Below, piece after piece: positions 19,811-29,664 of a DNA stretch of 49,992 nt. The translations under genes were made by a program, and so were the position numbers. Origin of the DNA: a virus. Numbering within the stretch: position 1 is the stretch's first letter; every line of letters begins with the position of its first letter. The stretch lies in IMG/VR virus record IMGVR_UViG_3300025011_000064, positions 1 through 49,992 of that record; one strand, written 5' to 3'. The notes beneath the pieces were generated by a model. The model saw nothing but the letters and a program-made list of their open reading frames with translations, made no database searches and was not told the DNA's origin.

Positions 19811-22357
19811 GTGAAACCCAAAGCCACTTACGTAAAACCCTCAGGCTCCCCATCTGATGCTAAGTATCTAATAGTAGGGGAACAGCCTGGAATCAACGAG
19901 GTCCGTCGCGGAGTCCCTTTCATAGGCCCTGCTGGTCAGGAACTAGAATCCGATCTCAACGCCGCAGGTATAAACCGTGCTGATTGTTACTTCACTAATG
20001 TAATCAAGGACATCGACAGACCCCTTGGTTACTATATTGAGTTCGGCAAGAAGGGTGGTCCTATCATCCACCCTGAAGGACAGGAGTACATCAACCTTCT
20101 GGCCCAAGAACTGGCTGCCTGCTCAGCCAAAGTAATCATCTCCCTCGGCAACGTGGCCCTCTTTGCACTCTCTGATCGTAGTGGCATAAACAAGTGGAGG
20201 GGATCAGTTATCAAACCCACTCTTCTAAGTGACAAGATACTCATCCCCTCACTCCATCCCGCTACTATCATTCCCCCCAAGAATGTTTACAAGAACAAAC
20301 GTCTTCTCATCTGGGACCTCAAACGGGCTAAGTTAGTACAAGAAGGGAAGTGGCAATCTAAATCCCGCCACATTATCATCCGTCCATCCTTCTCCCAATG
20401 TCTACAGTTCCTTGAAACCTGCCGCCAGTATGGTCTCCTGGGTAACACTATCTACTATGACATCGAGGTAGATGTCTTCAACGGGGAGATGACTTGCATA
20501 TCCTTCGCATATTCTCCCACCGATATAATCTCCATCCCTTTCACCCATGAGCATGGGGACTACTTCACTATCCCCCAAGAAGCTGAGATCCTCTTGAAGA
20601 TAGCCTATATTCTCGAACATCCTGACATCCCCATTGGAGGTCAAAACCTAACCTTCGACTCTCATTACATGCTCCGTAAGTATGGCATAAGAGTTCGCAA
20701 CATCCACGATACGATGGTGGCTCAGAAAATTCTCGCACCGGACTACCCAGTAGGCCTCCACTTTGTCTGCTCTATGTGGACTGACATCCCTTACTACAAA
20801 GACGATGGGAAGTATTGGCTAAAGGGTATCGGCTCATTCGAGAGTGGGTGGAACTATAATGCTCTGGACTCGGCAGTCTGCGCTGATGCATTGCCTAAAC
20901 AATTGGCCGCAATCAAGCACCAGCAAAATTACTACACCTACCTACGCAAAACCGCGGCTATCCCTGCCTATGTCTACATCATGGAGAAGGGAATCCGCAT
21001 CAATGTAGCCAGCATGGAACAAGCTTACGATGATATGGGAAGGGAAGCTGATGCTACCCTCAAGCAACTTCACACTATGTGTGGCTTTGAACTCAACCCT
21101 AACTCACCCAAACAGGTCGCAGGATATTTCTATGGACTTAAGAAACTCCCACCTTACAAGAACAAAGATGGTGGAACAACAACTGATGAAAAGGCGCTTA
21201 AGAGAATTTCTAGAAAGGGTTTCAAAGAGGCTGCATGCATCCTTAAACTTCGAGGACTCTCTAAAGAAAGATCCACTTTCCTGGATCCAAATAAAGTGGA
21301 CACCGATGGGAGAATGCGTTGTTCATACAATCCCGTGGGAACACGTTTTGCCAGAGCTTCCTCCAGTGAAAACATATTCGGAACGGGTAACAACCTACAG
21401 AATCAACCACATAGAGTACTTACTCATTTCCTTGCCGACTCTGGTTACGTCTTCTACGGCATGGACTTATCTCAAGCAGAGAATAGAATCGTAGCATACG
21501 TAGGCCGCATTACTCAAATGATCGAAGCCTTCGAGAAAGGTGAAGACATCCACGGACTCACCGCCCGTATCATGATCAATATTTTCTATGGCCCTGAAAA
21601 AGGTGCCTCTATTGACATCCGTAGTATGGCCCCCATCGGAGATGGCAAGCACACTTGGCGTGACTGGGGCAAGAAAGCTAACCATGGTCTCAACTATGAC
21701 CTCGGCTATAAGACTTTCAGTCTATACAATGAAATCACTGAGCGCGATGGCAAGGTAATCGTCGACATATACCACCGCGCCTACCCTGGTGTACGAGGAG
21801 GCTTTCACGCTTATGTCAAACAATGTATTAACAAAAATAGGACCCTCACAAATCTCATGGGCCGAAAGACAGTCTTCACTGATCGTCTTGACGATGCCCT
21901 CTACAAAGATGGCTACGCTTGCATCCCACAAGGGACGGTTGGAGATCTTATTGACCAACGGGGTCTTAATTACATTTATTACAACAGGTCCCCTCTATTT
22001 CGATACGTCGAGCTTCTCATCCAGGTTCATGATCAGATCGGTTTTCAAATCCCAACTCCGTACCATCCAGACCATCCGGTATCGTGGGAAGACCATTCTA
22101 AAATTCTCACCCTGATCAAAGCCTCCCTTGAGATCCCCCTCTACACTCACTACAAACACAAGTTTGTAATTCCAGTGGACACTACGATGGGAGTTTGTTT
22201 TAACAAAGAGTTAAGTTTTGATAATCTAAAGAAACGTTACCCGGCACATATAGCAACTAACCTGACACAGGCCAAGGATCTTGACTCATTAGATCCTAAC
22301 TACTTAGAACAATCTTATTGGGAGATAACAAAGGGATGGCTACCGACGATAATCTAA
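19811..22357 (+). CDS. Uracil-DNA glycosylase / 3'-5' exonuclease / family A DNA polymerase fusion
   Basis: An 848-residue protein. Residues about 1-180 are a family-4-like uracil-DNA glycosylase, with GEQPG at 23-27 and HPAT at 149; the Fe-S cysteines usual in that family are missing (TNVIKD instead of TNVVKC). Residues about 205-390 are an exonuclease domain: DIE at 217-219, NLTFDSHY, YNALDSAV. The polymerase palm and fingers follow: motif A DLSQAENRI near 552, motif B GKKANHGLNYDLG near 620-632, motif C VHDQIGF with HD at 740-741. It replicates phage DNA with built-in proofreading and perhaps uracil sensing. The GTG start is used with GGAG upstream. Confidence 0.93.
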   Translation: MKPKATYVKPSGSPSDAKYLIVGEQPGINEVRRGVPFIGPAGQELESDLNAAGINRADCYFTNVIKDIDRPLGYYIEFGKKGGPIIHPEGQEYINLLAQELAACSAKVIISLGNVALFALSDRSGINKWRGSVIKPTLLSDKILIPSLHPATIIPPKNVYKNKRLLIWDLKRAKLVQEGKWQSKSRHIIIRPSFSQCLQFLETCRQYGLLGNTIYYDIEVDVFNGEMTCISFAYSPTDIISIPFTHEHGDYFTIPQEAEILLKIAYILEHPDIPIGGQNLTFDSHYMLRKYGIRVRNIHDTMVAQKILAPDYPVGLHFVCSMWTDIPYYKDDGKYWLKGIGSFESGWNYNALDSAVCADALPKQLAAIKHQQNYYTYLRKTAAIPAYVYIMEKGIRINVASMEQAYDDMGREADATLKQLHTMCGFELNPNSPKQVAGYFYGLKKLPPYKNKDGGTTTDEKALKRISRKGFKEAACILKLRGLSKERSTFLDPNKVDTDGRMRCSYNPVGTRFARASSSENIFGTGNNLQNQPHRVLTHFLADSGYVFYGMDLSQAENRIVAYVGRITQMIEAFEKGEDIHGLTARIMINIFYGPEKGASIDIRSMAPIGDGKHTWRDWGKKANHGLNYDLGYKTFSLYNEITERDGKVIVDIYHRAYPGVRGGFHAYVKQCINKNRTLTNLMGRKTVFTDRLDDALYKDGYACIPQGTVGDLIDQRGLNYIYYNRSPLFRYVELLIQVHDQIGFQIPTPYHPDHPVSWEDHSKILTLIKASLEIPLYTHYKHKFVIPVDTTMGVCFNKELSFDNLKKRYPAHIATNLTQAKDLDSLDPNYLEQSYWEITKGWLPTII

Positions 22358-22545
22358 ATCTTGATGAAGCTTCAATATTCTTTGAAATTCCCACATTCAC
22401 TCCTACAAATTTAGTGGGTAAGACGCTGAAAATCTGCAGATTTACAGGGACTGATTATGGTAAAGGTTTTGACGAATCAGTTACTATAATTGTAGGTATA
22501 GATGTAAATACTGGGGTAATATATGTACTGGATATGCTTCATTAA
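22336..22545 (+). CDS. Unknown 69-residue protein
   Basis: Starts MATDDNLNLDEASIFFEIPT, inside the last codons of the polymerase gene in another frame, with GGAG further upstream. Beta-like second half (ESVTIIVGIDVNTGVIYVLD). No family recognised. Its stop codon lies in a palindrome copy. The overlap with the polymerase suggests coupled synthesis. Confidence 0.65.
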   Translation: MATDDNLNLDEASIFFEIPTFTPTNLVGKTLKICRFTGTDYGKGFDESVTIIVGIDVNTGVIYVLDMLH

Positions 22546-22560
22546 TTAAATCAACATAGG
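22536..22560. repeat. 25-bp palindrome, copy 11
   Basis: Same 25 bases as copy 9. Ends CATAGGA, the ribosome site of the helicase-like gene at 22567 (6 nt to the ATG). Confidence 0.88.
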
Positions 22561-22566
22561 AACAAT

Positions 22567-23769
22567 ATGCCTCGTAAACTAACAGACTGGATAGACTCCT
22601 ACATAAAGTACACTTACAATTCCGAACCCCCGGAGTTATTCCACACTTGGGTCGCCATATCTACCATAGCCTCAGCCCTAGAACGTAAGTGTGTAATCAA
22701 CTGGGGGCCTCTTCGCTTCTACCCCAATATGTACATCGTGCTATGTGCCCCTCCTGGTAAGGCCCGCAAGGGTACAGCTATGTCTTATGGGGAAAGTTTC
22801 CTCTCTCGGATAGGAGTGAAACTCGCAGCAGAGTCCTCATCTCGTGAGGCCTTAGTTCGCTTCATCATGGATTCCTTCGACGCTACAATCAACGAAGAGA
22901 CAGGGGACATCTACCATCACTCCTCAGTTACTATCTACTCCCCTGAACTAACCGTGCTCCTAGGCTACAAGCAACAACAACTCATGATGGACTTGACAGA
23001 TTGGTTCGACTGTGGAAGGGGGCCTGAGGGCCGGTGGACTTACCGCACCAAGCACCAGGGAGTGGATGAAATCATCGGGATATGGGTGAACTTGCTCGGT
23101 GCTACTACTCCCGACCTCCTCCGGTCCACCCTCTCGCTTGACGCATTCGGAGGTGGCCTCACCTCTCGCATGATCTTTGTATTTGAGGAAGACAAACGTA
23201 AATCTTGCCCCGCTCCATTCTTAAGCAAGGAGGAGCAACGTATAGGAGAGGATCTCTACTACGACCTGGAACAAATCCGCATCTTAAAAGGATCTTTCAA
23301 ACCCGATTCCCAGTTCATAGATAGATGGGTCGAGTGGTATATGTCCCAGGATCAAACCAAAATCTTTGACGATCCCCACTTAGCCCCTTACTGCGAACGT
23401 CGCCCAGTCCATATAATGAAACTAAGTATGATCCTCTCCGCAGCTCGTGGTGATAGTATGATCCTAACAGTGGATGACCTAAACAGGGCAATAGGTCTAC
23501 TGGAGCGCACCGAACTGAAAATGCCCAAGACATTCTCCGGCATCGGTAAGTCCCCTCATGCTGAAGTCTTGAGCAAAGTCATGGCTGAAATTGGCATGGC
23601 TGGAACCATAACCAAGTCTGCCCTCATGAGGAAGTTCTACCAAGATGCAGATGACCGAGTGATGGAAATCATCATCGAGACCCTGCGCAGTATGGGATTT
23701 ATAGATAGGAAGGAAAGTGGAGAGGATACCATCTTAGTCTATCGTCGCAAGAAGGAGGTGATTGTATGA
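22567..23769 (+). CDS. DUF3987-like helicase/ATPase
   Basis: A 400-residue protein. The N-terminus matches the phage DUF3987 group: PPELFHTWVAISTIASALERK, then GPLRFYPNMYIVL and the nucleotide-binding loop APPGKARKG near residues 61-69. A Walker B-like stretch (SVTIYSPELTVLL) and LDAFGGGLTSRMIFVFEE follow. A winged-helix-like C-terminus (KSALMRKFYQDADDRVMEII) is probably DNA-binding. Likely the replicative helicase; no separate primase or DnaB-type helicase is visible. The ATG follows a palindrome copy. Confidence 0.85.
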   Translation: MPRKLTDWIDSYIKYTYNSEPPELFHTWVAISTIASALERKCVINWGPLRFYPNMYIVLCAPPGKARKGTAMSYGESFLSRIGVKLAAESSSREALVRFIMDSFDATINEETGDIYHHSSVTIYSPELTVLLGYKQQQLMMDLTDWFDCGRGPEGRWTYRTKHQGVDEIIGIWVNLLGATTPDLLRSTLSLDAFGGGLTSRMIFVFEEDKRKSCPAPFLSKEEQRIGEDLYYDLEQIRILKGSFKPDSQFIDRWVEWYMSQDQTKIFDDPHLAPYCERRPVHIMKLSMILSAARGDSMILTVDDLNRAIGLLERTELKMPKTFSGIGKSPHAEVLSKVMAEIGMAGTITKSALMRKFYQDADDRVMEIIIETLRSMGFIDRKESGEDTILVYRRKKEVIV

Positions 23770-24089
23770 AGAATCACACCCTCCCCGACATCATCCACAT
23801 TATTCTATGCAGAGATCACCATGTCTATGACATGCTTAAACTCTCTCCACGTTTACCCAATCACTGTTACTATTATCTGGAACACGATATTGCTGAAGGG
23901 GACTCTATGCCTGATCACTTAAGGTGGCAAGGAATAGTAGAGAAACTAAAAGATTCTCTCCACCTCTCCACTGACTCCGAGGCTATAGAGTTCATAAGGA
24001 AAGCCATCACCATCTCACAAGAACTTAGGGAACTTGTAGATGGTAATGACTATAGACTGGAATTTATAAAGGGATTGATAAAGTTATAG
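23766..24089 (+). CDS. Unknown protein ending the rightward operon
   Basis: A 107-residue, mostly helical, acidic protein (MKNHTLPDIIHIILCRDHHV). ATGA coupling to the helicase-like gene. Its stop codon (24087-24089) abuts the stop of the convergent giant virion gene with no spacer and no terminator. No family recognised; position suggests a helicase accessory. Confidence 0.72.
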   Translation: MKNHTLPDIIHIILCRDHHVYDMLKLSPRLPNHCYYYLEHDIAEGDSMPDHLRWQGIVEKLKDSLHLSTDSEAIEFIRKAITISQELRELVDGNDYRLEFIKGLIKL

Positions 24090-27000
24090 TTACTCTCCAA
24101 ATCCACCTAACCCCTCCAACCCTCCCATCCCACTAAACCCAGGAGGCTCGCCACCCTTACGGGCCTCTTCTATATAAATCCCCAGGATGATCTCATAAGG
24201 ATTCCCTCCCTGGCTAGCAGTCCTAAGACTCTTCTTAATCTGTCTAGTCATAGGTATCCCATAATACATCCCAAGCATCTCCCCTATAAAAAGCGCAGTA
24301 TTAAACTTCTGCTTATCACTCATCCTCTCCCAATCCAGCGCCTTAACCGCCTCAGTCACACCCTTAGGAATATCACTAGCTAACTCCCCTACTGGCCCCA
24401 TCAAACTGGAACCATACTTAGCACTCCCACCCAGCAGGGGAATCATCTCAGCAAACTCCATCGCCACCTTAGCCATCGCTACTTTCCTATCATCTGTCTC
24501 ATCCATAGACTCATTGTAGGCCTGGATAGGAGAGGGATTAGGAGCATCCATTCCTGCAAACTGGAACGCTTGATTAATCAATGATGCCCCTACTATATAC
24601 TTAACCACTCTCTTCACTTGCTCACTCTTCTTAATATCCGGATTCTTGATCCCCAAGATATCCCGCGCAAGAAAGTTAAAATCAGCTATGGCATATGTCT
24701 GCAACATTGTCAGCCATTTGAGTGCTCTGGTAGTCTGGATAGATGCAACCGCCCCTCTAATCCCCATACCCTGAGTCTTTGCTACCAAATCATCCGCCCA
24801 AACAATTGCTTCCGGCTCCCCTAACTTAAGCACCCTCTTGGCATGAGAGTACCCTGCATTCCACGAGGCTTCTGCAGTAAGCATATCCACTATATTCATA
24901 GGCGCAGATGTAACTTGTATAGCCAGCTTCTTTCCCCCTTTAATCGTCCCCAACTGAATCGACTCTACAAACTCACTTATGAGAAGCTCTGACCTACGAA
25001 TGTCTAACACCCTAGACTTTTTCTGCGCAGTAGTCTCTCCCCATCTAATCGGCTTCTCCACCATTAACTTACTAATTCCATATATAAAATCCGGGATGGA
25101 GGTCATAGCGAAAGTCCCCTTAAGTGCAGTCGGCTGCTTAAGCACCGTACCTACATTTCCAAAGATCATAGCCGCAACTAAGTTCCTATTAGCATCACTA
25201 AATGTCCTGGCAATGAATGGGTGTTTCTGCTGGGTAACATTAGTGACTGTGTCTATACCTAAAATCTCATCAGACCAGTTAATAAGTAACTTAGCCAATC
25301 CTGGATTTGTATCTACCAATCTCTTAGCACTCTTAGGACTCTTCATTCCCCTAGGCTTGATCCTCTCCCCTGCTAACTCCTTAGCCAAGGCTGCTACCGG
25401 TGTTATATGAATCTCTTTCATGGCATACGATAGATACTGCTCATACGCATTAAACACATCTAACTCAATAGGAATCTGACTCTTACCCCTAGGTTTCTCA
25501 AACGGAAAGAATGTCCCCTTAAATCTAGTAGAGTTCGCTTGAATTCTACTAAGTGGGGTAGCCACTAAACTATCCAAAATTCCTGCATTCCTCAGAGCAT
25601 TCTGCTGCCTAATAAATGGGAAGTAATTTTCCAGTTTGGGAATTGGTGCTAAGCCAATCTTGGACCGGACATAGTTAATCCTATCCAGCAACTCTCCAAA
25701 CTTCTTATTCATCTCCATACGCACGGCCAACTGCTTAGCATTCATAAGTGGGATCTCAGTAATCCCATCAGCACGTAGTGCCTCAACTCCACCCTTCTGG
25801 TCTGCGGCCCATGCTATAGCAAGCCCCTCTCGTTCCCCCTTACTAAGAGTCCCTCTCAACCTCTTAGCCTCAACAATCCTACTCTTTCTTTCCTTCTCAC
25901 TATCACTAAGTTTCTCAATCCACTTATCCCAGAACAACTTCTTAATTGTCTTATTATACCTCTCAAACCCATGAAGTCTAGTCTCCGTAGCTTCCATGAA
26001 CCTACCTGAAAGTTTCCCCAGATCCCAATCCCTCTTAGGTGCTTTAAACACGGCATCAAAATACTCATCCGTTATAGGAATATGAGTTCTAATTGTCCCA
26101 TTCTTCAACTTCCTCACTCTTTGATGCATAACTGTAGCAGGTTCAGGATTCACTAGACCCTCAGTAATAGGATCCAACTTCCTCAACTTCTGCTCATCCT
26201 GCGGCAACCTAGCAAGCGCCGCCTTAAATGCCTCCACAGATTCGGGCTTCATCCCTAGCCCACTCAAGAAATCATCCGCAGTCTTCCCCAACTCCTTCAT
26301 CAACCTAAGTACTTCTTTCCTCTTCTCGATCGCATTACGAAGGGCAGTAATATCGACACTCCCCCTCTCATTATTAATTATATCTACCAGATCTCGGAGT
26401 CCCCCCGAAGATATATCATATCCACTATCTGGCCCATCATAACTCCGATCCAGACTCCGAACCTCCTCTACATCCTCAAGTGAAGTCTCCCATCCGTAAT
26501 CATCCAAGTCCTCAAACTTCGGCTCTATGATCCACTGATCACTCAACCCATCATGCTTAACCCTCTCCGGTTCCACCCCACTAGCCTCCGCATAAGCACG
26601 AGCCTCTGCTTCAGTTTTAAAAATTGCGAAGTCTGGATTGACTGGGGCTAAGTCAGATGGTTCAACTGGTGCAGGCTTTCCTGCATTAATTTTTTCAACA
26701 TAGCGTTTCTTCCACCTCTCCAACCCCGCCAGAATCTCAGGCCTAACTTCTTTAGCCTTAACTGGATCTACCTCAGGAACCTGCTCCTCTAACAACTTCT
26801 TCAGCCCTAGCTCTTCAGCCTTAAGTTCACTCTCCGTAGGCTCATACTCATCATCTTCAAACTTGAATCTCTCCTCCTCAACCTTAGGCGCAGCTCCGCG
26901 CTCCCTAGGCATCTCACTCTTAACCACTGTTCTATAATACTTATCTCCCACTTTAGCCACCCCAAACTCAGGGGCCTCAGGAACCTCAGCCTCAAGTAGG

Positions 27001-28922
27001 GCCTGCTCCTTGGGGATGTCCACTCCTACATCAAACTTACTCTTGAGTTCCTCTAGTGTATAGAATTCAGGAATTACTATCTCTGACTTAGGGGTCTCAG
27101 CTATCGAAGCTACAGGAGTACTCATCTCCTCAACTTTCTTACTAAACACCTCCTCAGCTTTCTTCACTTCTGCCTCAATAGTAGCAGGCTCCAGATCCCT
27201 CACACTTCTAGTCGCCCCCTTAGCTGGCCCCTCTTGAATCGTAATAGACTCCAGCTTCATCTCCCCCAACTGATGCGCTCCGTCATACTTAACTTTAATT
27301 CCACCTACATCAAGGATATCTCCAGGGGTATGCGTAACAGTTTCAGCAACAGGAGTGCTCTCAAACCCTGTATCTCCTTCCACCTCAGGGATGTTTGGCT
27401 TACCTTTTAAGTCCATTACTTTGATTGCATCAGTAGGAACTTCTGAGATAGGAGGAATAACAGGCGCAGTCTCCGCTATAGGAATCTCACCTCCCATCCA
27501 TTCTGGGGCATTAGCAGGAGATTCAAGTGGGGCAGAAGTATGAGGTTCTATCTGACCCTCTACAAGTGGTGGAGTCTGTGCGTCTTCCATCTTTTTAGCT
27601 TTCTTCATCATCTCTGCAGATGCTTCAAAATGCACATATGGAGCTGTCATACTAGTGCCAGTATCATCGAATGATTTTTGAAGTAGGGGACTATTTTCAG
27701 GGACATCTATATATTGTATAATTCCTCCTGATTTATCAGCATAGCCTTGAGCGTATTTTATATCAGGTGTTACCCATCTAGATCCATCACCAGGAATACC
27801 ACCGTGATAAAATCTTACAGTTTTAATTTCATTCTTTGCTCTCCTACTCAACAAATCTGCTACAAATTTCCTAGTCCCTTTCTTCGGATCTTTCCCAAAT
27901 ATACTCAGAGCTTCAGGAGTAATCTCCTCTGGATGCTGAAGCGCCTTCTCTAATGCAATTGTATAAGCCCTCTTCCCATACCCTTGCTTCCTCCCCCCTT
28001 CCACATTCAACGCATCTACAATATCCTGATTCCCCTTAAACGTAGCTTCCCCAGCTGGGGCAGGTGGCGGAGTAGACTCCTCGCGTAGCACCTTAAGTGC
28101 TTCATCAAACTCATCCACCTTAGCATCAGAAGCCTCTTGTTTAATCCTCTCCCTCACCTGCTTAGTCTCATCAGATGTAAGAGCCTTCCCTTTGCCAAGT
28201 TTCTTAGCAACATGAGGCAGGCCGAGGAGAGCAGAGTTGAATACGTATTGGGCTGCTTTAACCCTGTTCTCTACCTCCTCAAGAGAGATGTCTTTAGACA
28301 ACGTTCTTACGGCCCTGTCTATGCTCCCCATAGCAGTGCCAAACAACACTTCGATAGGCTTGAGGAGGAGCTGTCCAGTACTGGTGACAGGAGTATATCC
28401 CCCACCTTCACCAAACTTCTCAGCTTGACGCTGCGCTTCGGCTAGACCCCTAGTGAGACTCCCCTCTTCACCACTCCCCGGGAGGCCCTCCAATACTTTT
28501 GGTGCCCCAGTCGCTTGCCCACCTATGAATGTACCTATTCCTGAGGCCAGACCTACTACTGCCTCTGGGACTCCATATAGTACATCCTGAATATCTCCGA
28601 GTACTCCACTGGCTTTAGGTATACCTAGAGGTAACTTGTCTGATTTAGGCACTGGGGCACTAGACTCCATGAAGGAGGGGGCTACTATACCCTTCACCGT
28701 ATCCACTATCCCACTCTTCCCATACTGCTGGTCATAGGCCTTCTGAGCAAGTGCCTTCATAGTGGGATCGATAATCCCATCTATCTCACTCTGCACCTGT
28801 GCAGGATCACCTTGAAACTCCCCCTTAACAGGTGAATCTAGAGTAGGCTTAGGAGGATCAAACTGATCAAAGGGGTTAGACTTAGGAGCATCAAACTGGT
28901 CGAATGGATTAGGAGCAGGCAT
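24090..28922 (-). CDS. Giant polyvalent virion/ejection protein with ART-like domain
   Basis: A 1610-residue protein. The N-terminus repeats NPFDQFD twice, a motif known at the start of phage ejected polyvalent proteins. Around residues 365-440, TVRFYHGGIPGDG, then WVTPDIKYAQGYADKSGGII and VPENSPLLQKSF resemble an ADP-ribosyltransferase fold of the PSE type found in such proteins. A long Glu/Pro/Lys-rich region (about 450-850) looks like a flexible linker with coiled coils. The last 600 residues are helical with apolar stretches typical of large internal virion proteins, ending in Gly-rich repeats. Probable role: ejected with DNA to form a conduit and modify host proteins. Contains one palindrome copy in frame. 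Confidence 0.82.
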   Translation of the reverse strand: MPAPNPFDQFDAPKSNPFDQFDPPKPTLDSPVKGEFQGDPAQVQSEIDGIIDPTMKALAQKAYDQQYGKSGIVDTVKGIVAPSFMESSAPVPKSDKLPLGIPKASGVLGDIQDVLYGVPEAVVGLASGIGTFIGGQATGAPKVLEGLPGSGEEGSLTRGLAEAQRQAEKFGEGGGYTPVTSTGQLLLKPIEVLFGTAMGSIDRAVRTLSKDISLEEVENRVKAAQYVFNSALLGLPHVAKKLGKGKALTSDETKQVRERIKQEASDAKVDEFDEALKVLREESTPPPAPAGEATFKGNQDIVDALNVEGGRKQGYGKRAYTIALEKALQHPEEITPEALSIFGKDPKKGTRKFVADLLSRRAKNEIKTVRFYHGGIPGDGSRWVTPDIKYAQGYADKSGGIIQYIDVPENSPLLQKSFDDTGTSMTAPYVHFEASAEMMKKAKKMEDAQTPPLVEGQIEPHTSAPLESPANAPEWMGGEIPIAETAPVIPPISEVPTDAIKVMDLKGKPNIPEVEGDTGFESTPVAETVTHTPGDILDVGGIKVKYDGAHQLGEMKLESITIQEGPAKGATRSVRDLEPATIEAEVKKAEEVFSKKVEEMSTPVASIAETPKSEIVIPEFYTLEELKSKFDVGVDIPKEQALLEAEVPEAPEFGVAKVGDKYYRTVVKSEMPRERGAAPKVEEERFKFEDDEYEPTESELKAEELGLKKLLEEQVPEVDPVKAKEVRPEILAGLERWKKRYVEKINAGKPAPVEPSDLAPVNPDFAIFKTEAEARAYAEASGVEPERVKHDGLSDQWIIEPKFEDLDDYGWETSLEDVEEVRSLDRSYDGPDSGYDISSGGLRDLVDIINNERGSVDITALRNAIEKRKEVLRLMKELGKTADDFLSGLGMKPESVEAFKAALARLPQDEQKLRKLDPITEGLVNPEPATVMHQRVRKLKNGTIRTHIPITDEYFDAVFKAPKRDWDLGKLSGRFMEATETRLHGFERYNKTIKKLFWDKWIEKLSDSEKERKSRIVEAKRLRGTLSKGEREGLAIAWAADQKGGVEALRADGITEIPLMNAKQLAVRMEMNKKFGELLDRINYVRSKIGLAPIPKLENYFPFIRQQNALRNAGILDSLVATPLSRIQANSTRFKGTFFPFEKPRGKSQIPIELDVFNAYEQYLSYAMKEIHITPVAALAKELAGERIKPRGMKSPKSAKRLVDTNPGLAKLLINWSDEILGIDTVTNVTQQKHPFIARTFSDANRNLVAAMIFGNVGTVLKQPTALKGTFAMTSIPDFIYGISKLMVEKPIRWGETTAQKKSRVLDIRRSELLISEFVESIQLGTIKGGKKLAIQVTSAPMNIVDMLTAEASWNAGYSHAKRVLKLGEPEAIVWADDLVAKTQGMGIRGAVASIQTTRALKWLTMLQTYAIADFNFLARDILGIKNPDIKKSEQVKRVVKYIVGASLINQAFQFAGMDAPNPSPIQAYNESMDETDDRKVAMAKVAMEFAEMIPLLGGSAKYGSSLMGPVGELASDIPKGVTEAVKALDWERMSDKQKFNTALFIGEMLGMYYGIPMTRQIKKSLRTASQGGNPYEIILGIYIEEARKGGEPPGFSGMGGLEGLGGFGE
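26680..26704. repeat. 25-bp palindrome, copy 12 (inside coding sequence)
   Basis: Outer arms well kept, centre changed to TTAATTTTTTCAAC. Read on the minus strand it encodes RYVEKINAG within the giant protein's linker. A close cousin at 44020 encodes RYVNLINAG. Confidence 0.75.
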
Positions 28923-29653
28923 TAGAATCCCTCAGGTAAGTATCCATACTTCTCTTTAAATGCATCCTTATACTCAGGATGCTTTGTGAGATAATCAATT
29001 GCAGCAGATGGGGCAGTTGTAGGGGGAGGCGCCGCACCTTTAGGAGTAACCACCAACTTAGGTGGTATCTCTGAAGTCAATGGACTTCTCCAATTCCAAG
29101 GAGTCCCTTCTACAATTTCATAGTTATTATTCGGATCCTGAGCATTCAAGAAATCTACCTGACTCTTGAATATGGGCAAGTCCTCTGGCTTATAACTCTT
29201 ATGTTTCCCCGCGGAGATAGCCTCAAGATCAGTCCTCATCTTAGCAATCCCTGCATCTACATTAATCGCTTGCATAGGAGTCAACTCTTGGTTACGAGTA
29301 ACCACTGCTGTCCATCCAGGAGGGGGAGAGTCACCTTCCTTAAATGCCTGAATCTGCCCAGTAGGACTTTGCCAATACTTATAGTCCTTATCCACTGGCC
29401 CTAATTCCTCTCTCCCTACCACTGCACCAGTATAGTCCATCTTATCTCTATACTTCTTTCCATCTTTCTCATATGGGGTAGAATAAGACACCTTCATCTT
29501 CTCCTCCCCCTCTTTCCTCTTCCTCTCAGCCTCTGCTTGCTGAGCCTTAAGAATATCCAACTCACGATTAGCTAGATTACTCGCATCCCTCCCGGTCATA
29601 TCCCTTAGATTCAACGCCCCTGAAAGTATAACTTTCAAATCATCCGGTGTCAA
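28922..29653 (-). CDS. Unknown virion-cassette protein
   Basis: A 243-residue protein. N-terminal coiled coil (NRELDILKAQQAEAERKRKE), a central beta-type domain with Trp/Tyr (DYKYWQSPTGQIQAFKEGDS), a Pro/Ala-rich linker and a short helical end. The stop shares one base with the giant gene's ATG. The start is uncertain: TTG at 29653 follows the upstream gene closely, while the ATG at 29599 (MTGRDASNLANRE) has AAGGGA upstream. Probably an internal virion or scaffold-like protein. Confidence 0.75.
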   Translation of the reverse strand: MTPDDLKVILSGALNLRDMTGRDASNLANRELDILKAQQAEAERKRKEGEEKMKVSYSTPYEKDGKKYRDKMDYTGAVVGREELGPVDKDYKYWQSPTGQIQAFKEGDSPPPGWTAVVTRNQELTPMQAINVDAGIAKMRTDLEAISAGKHKSYKPEDLPIFKSQVDFLNAQDPNNNYEIVEGTPWNWRSPLTSEIPPKLVVTPKGAAPPPTTAPSAAIDYLTKHPEYKDAFKEKYGYLPEGF

Positions 29654-29664
29654 CCCTCTTAGAT

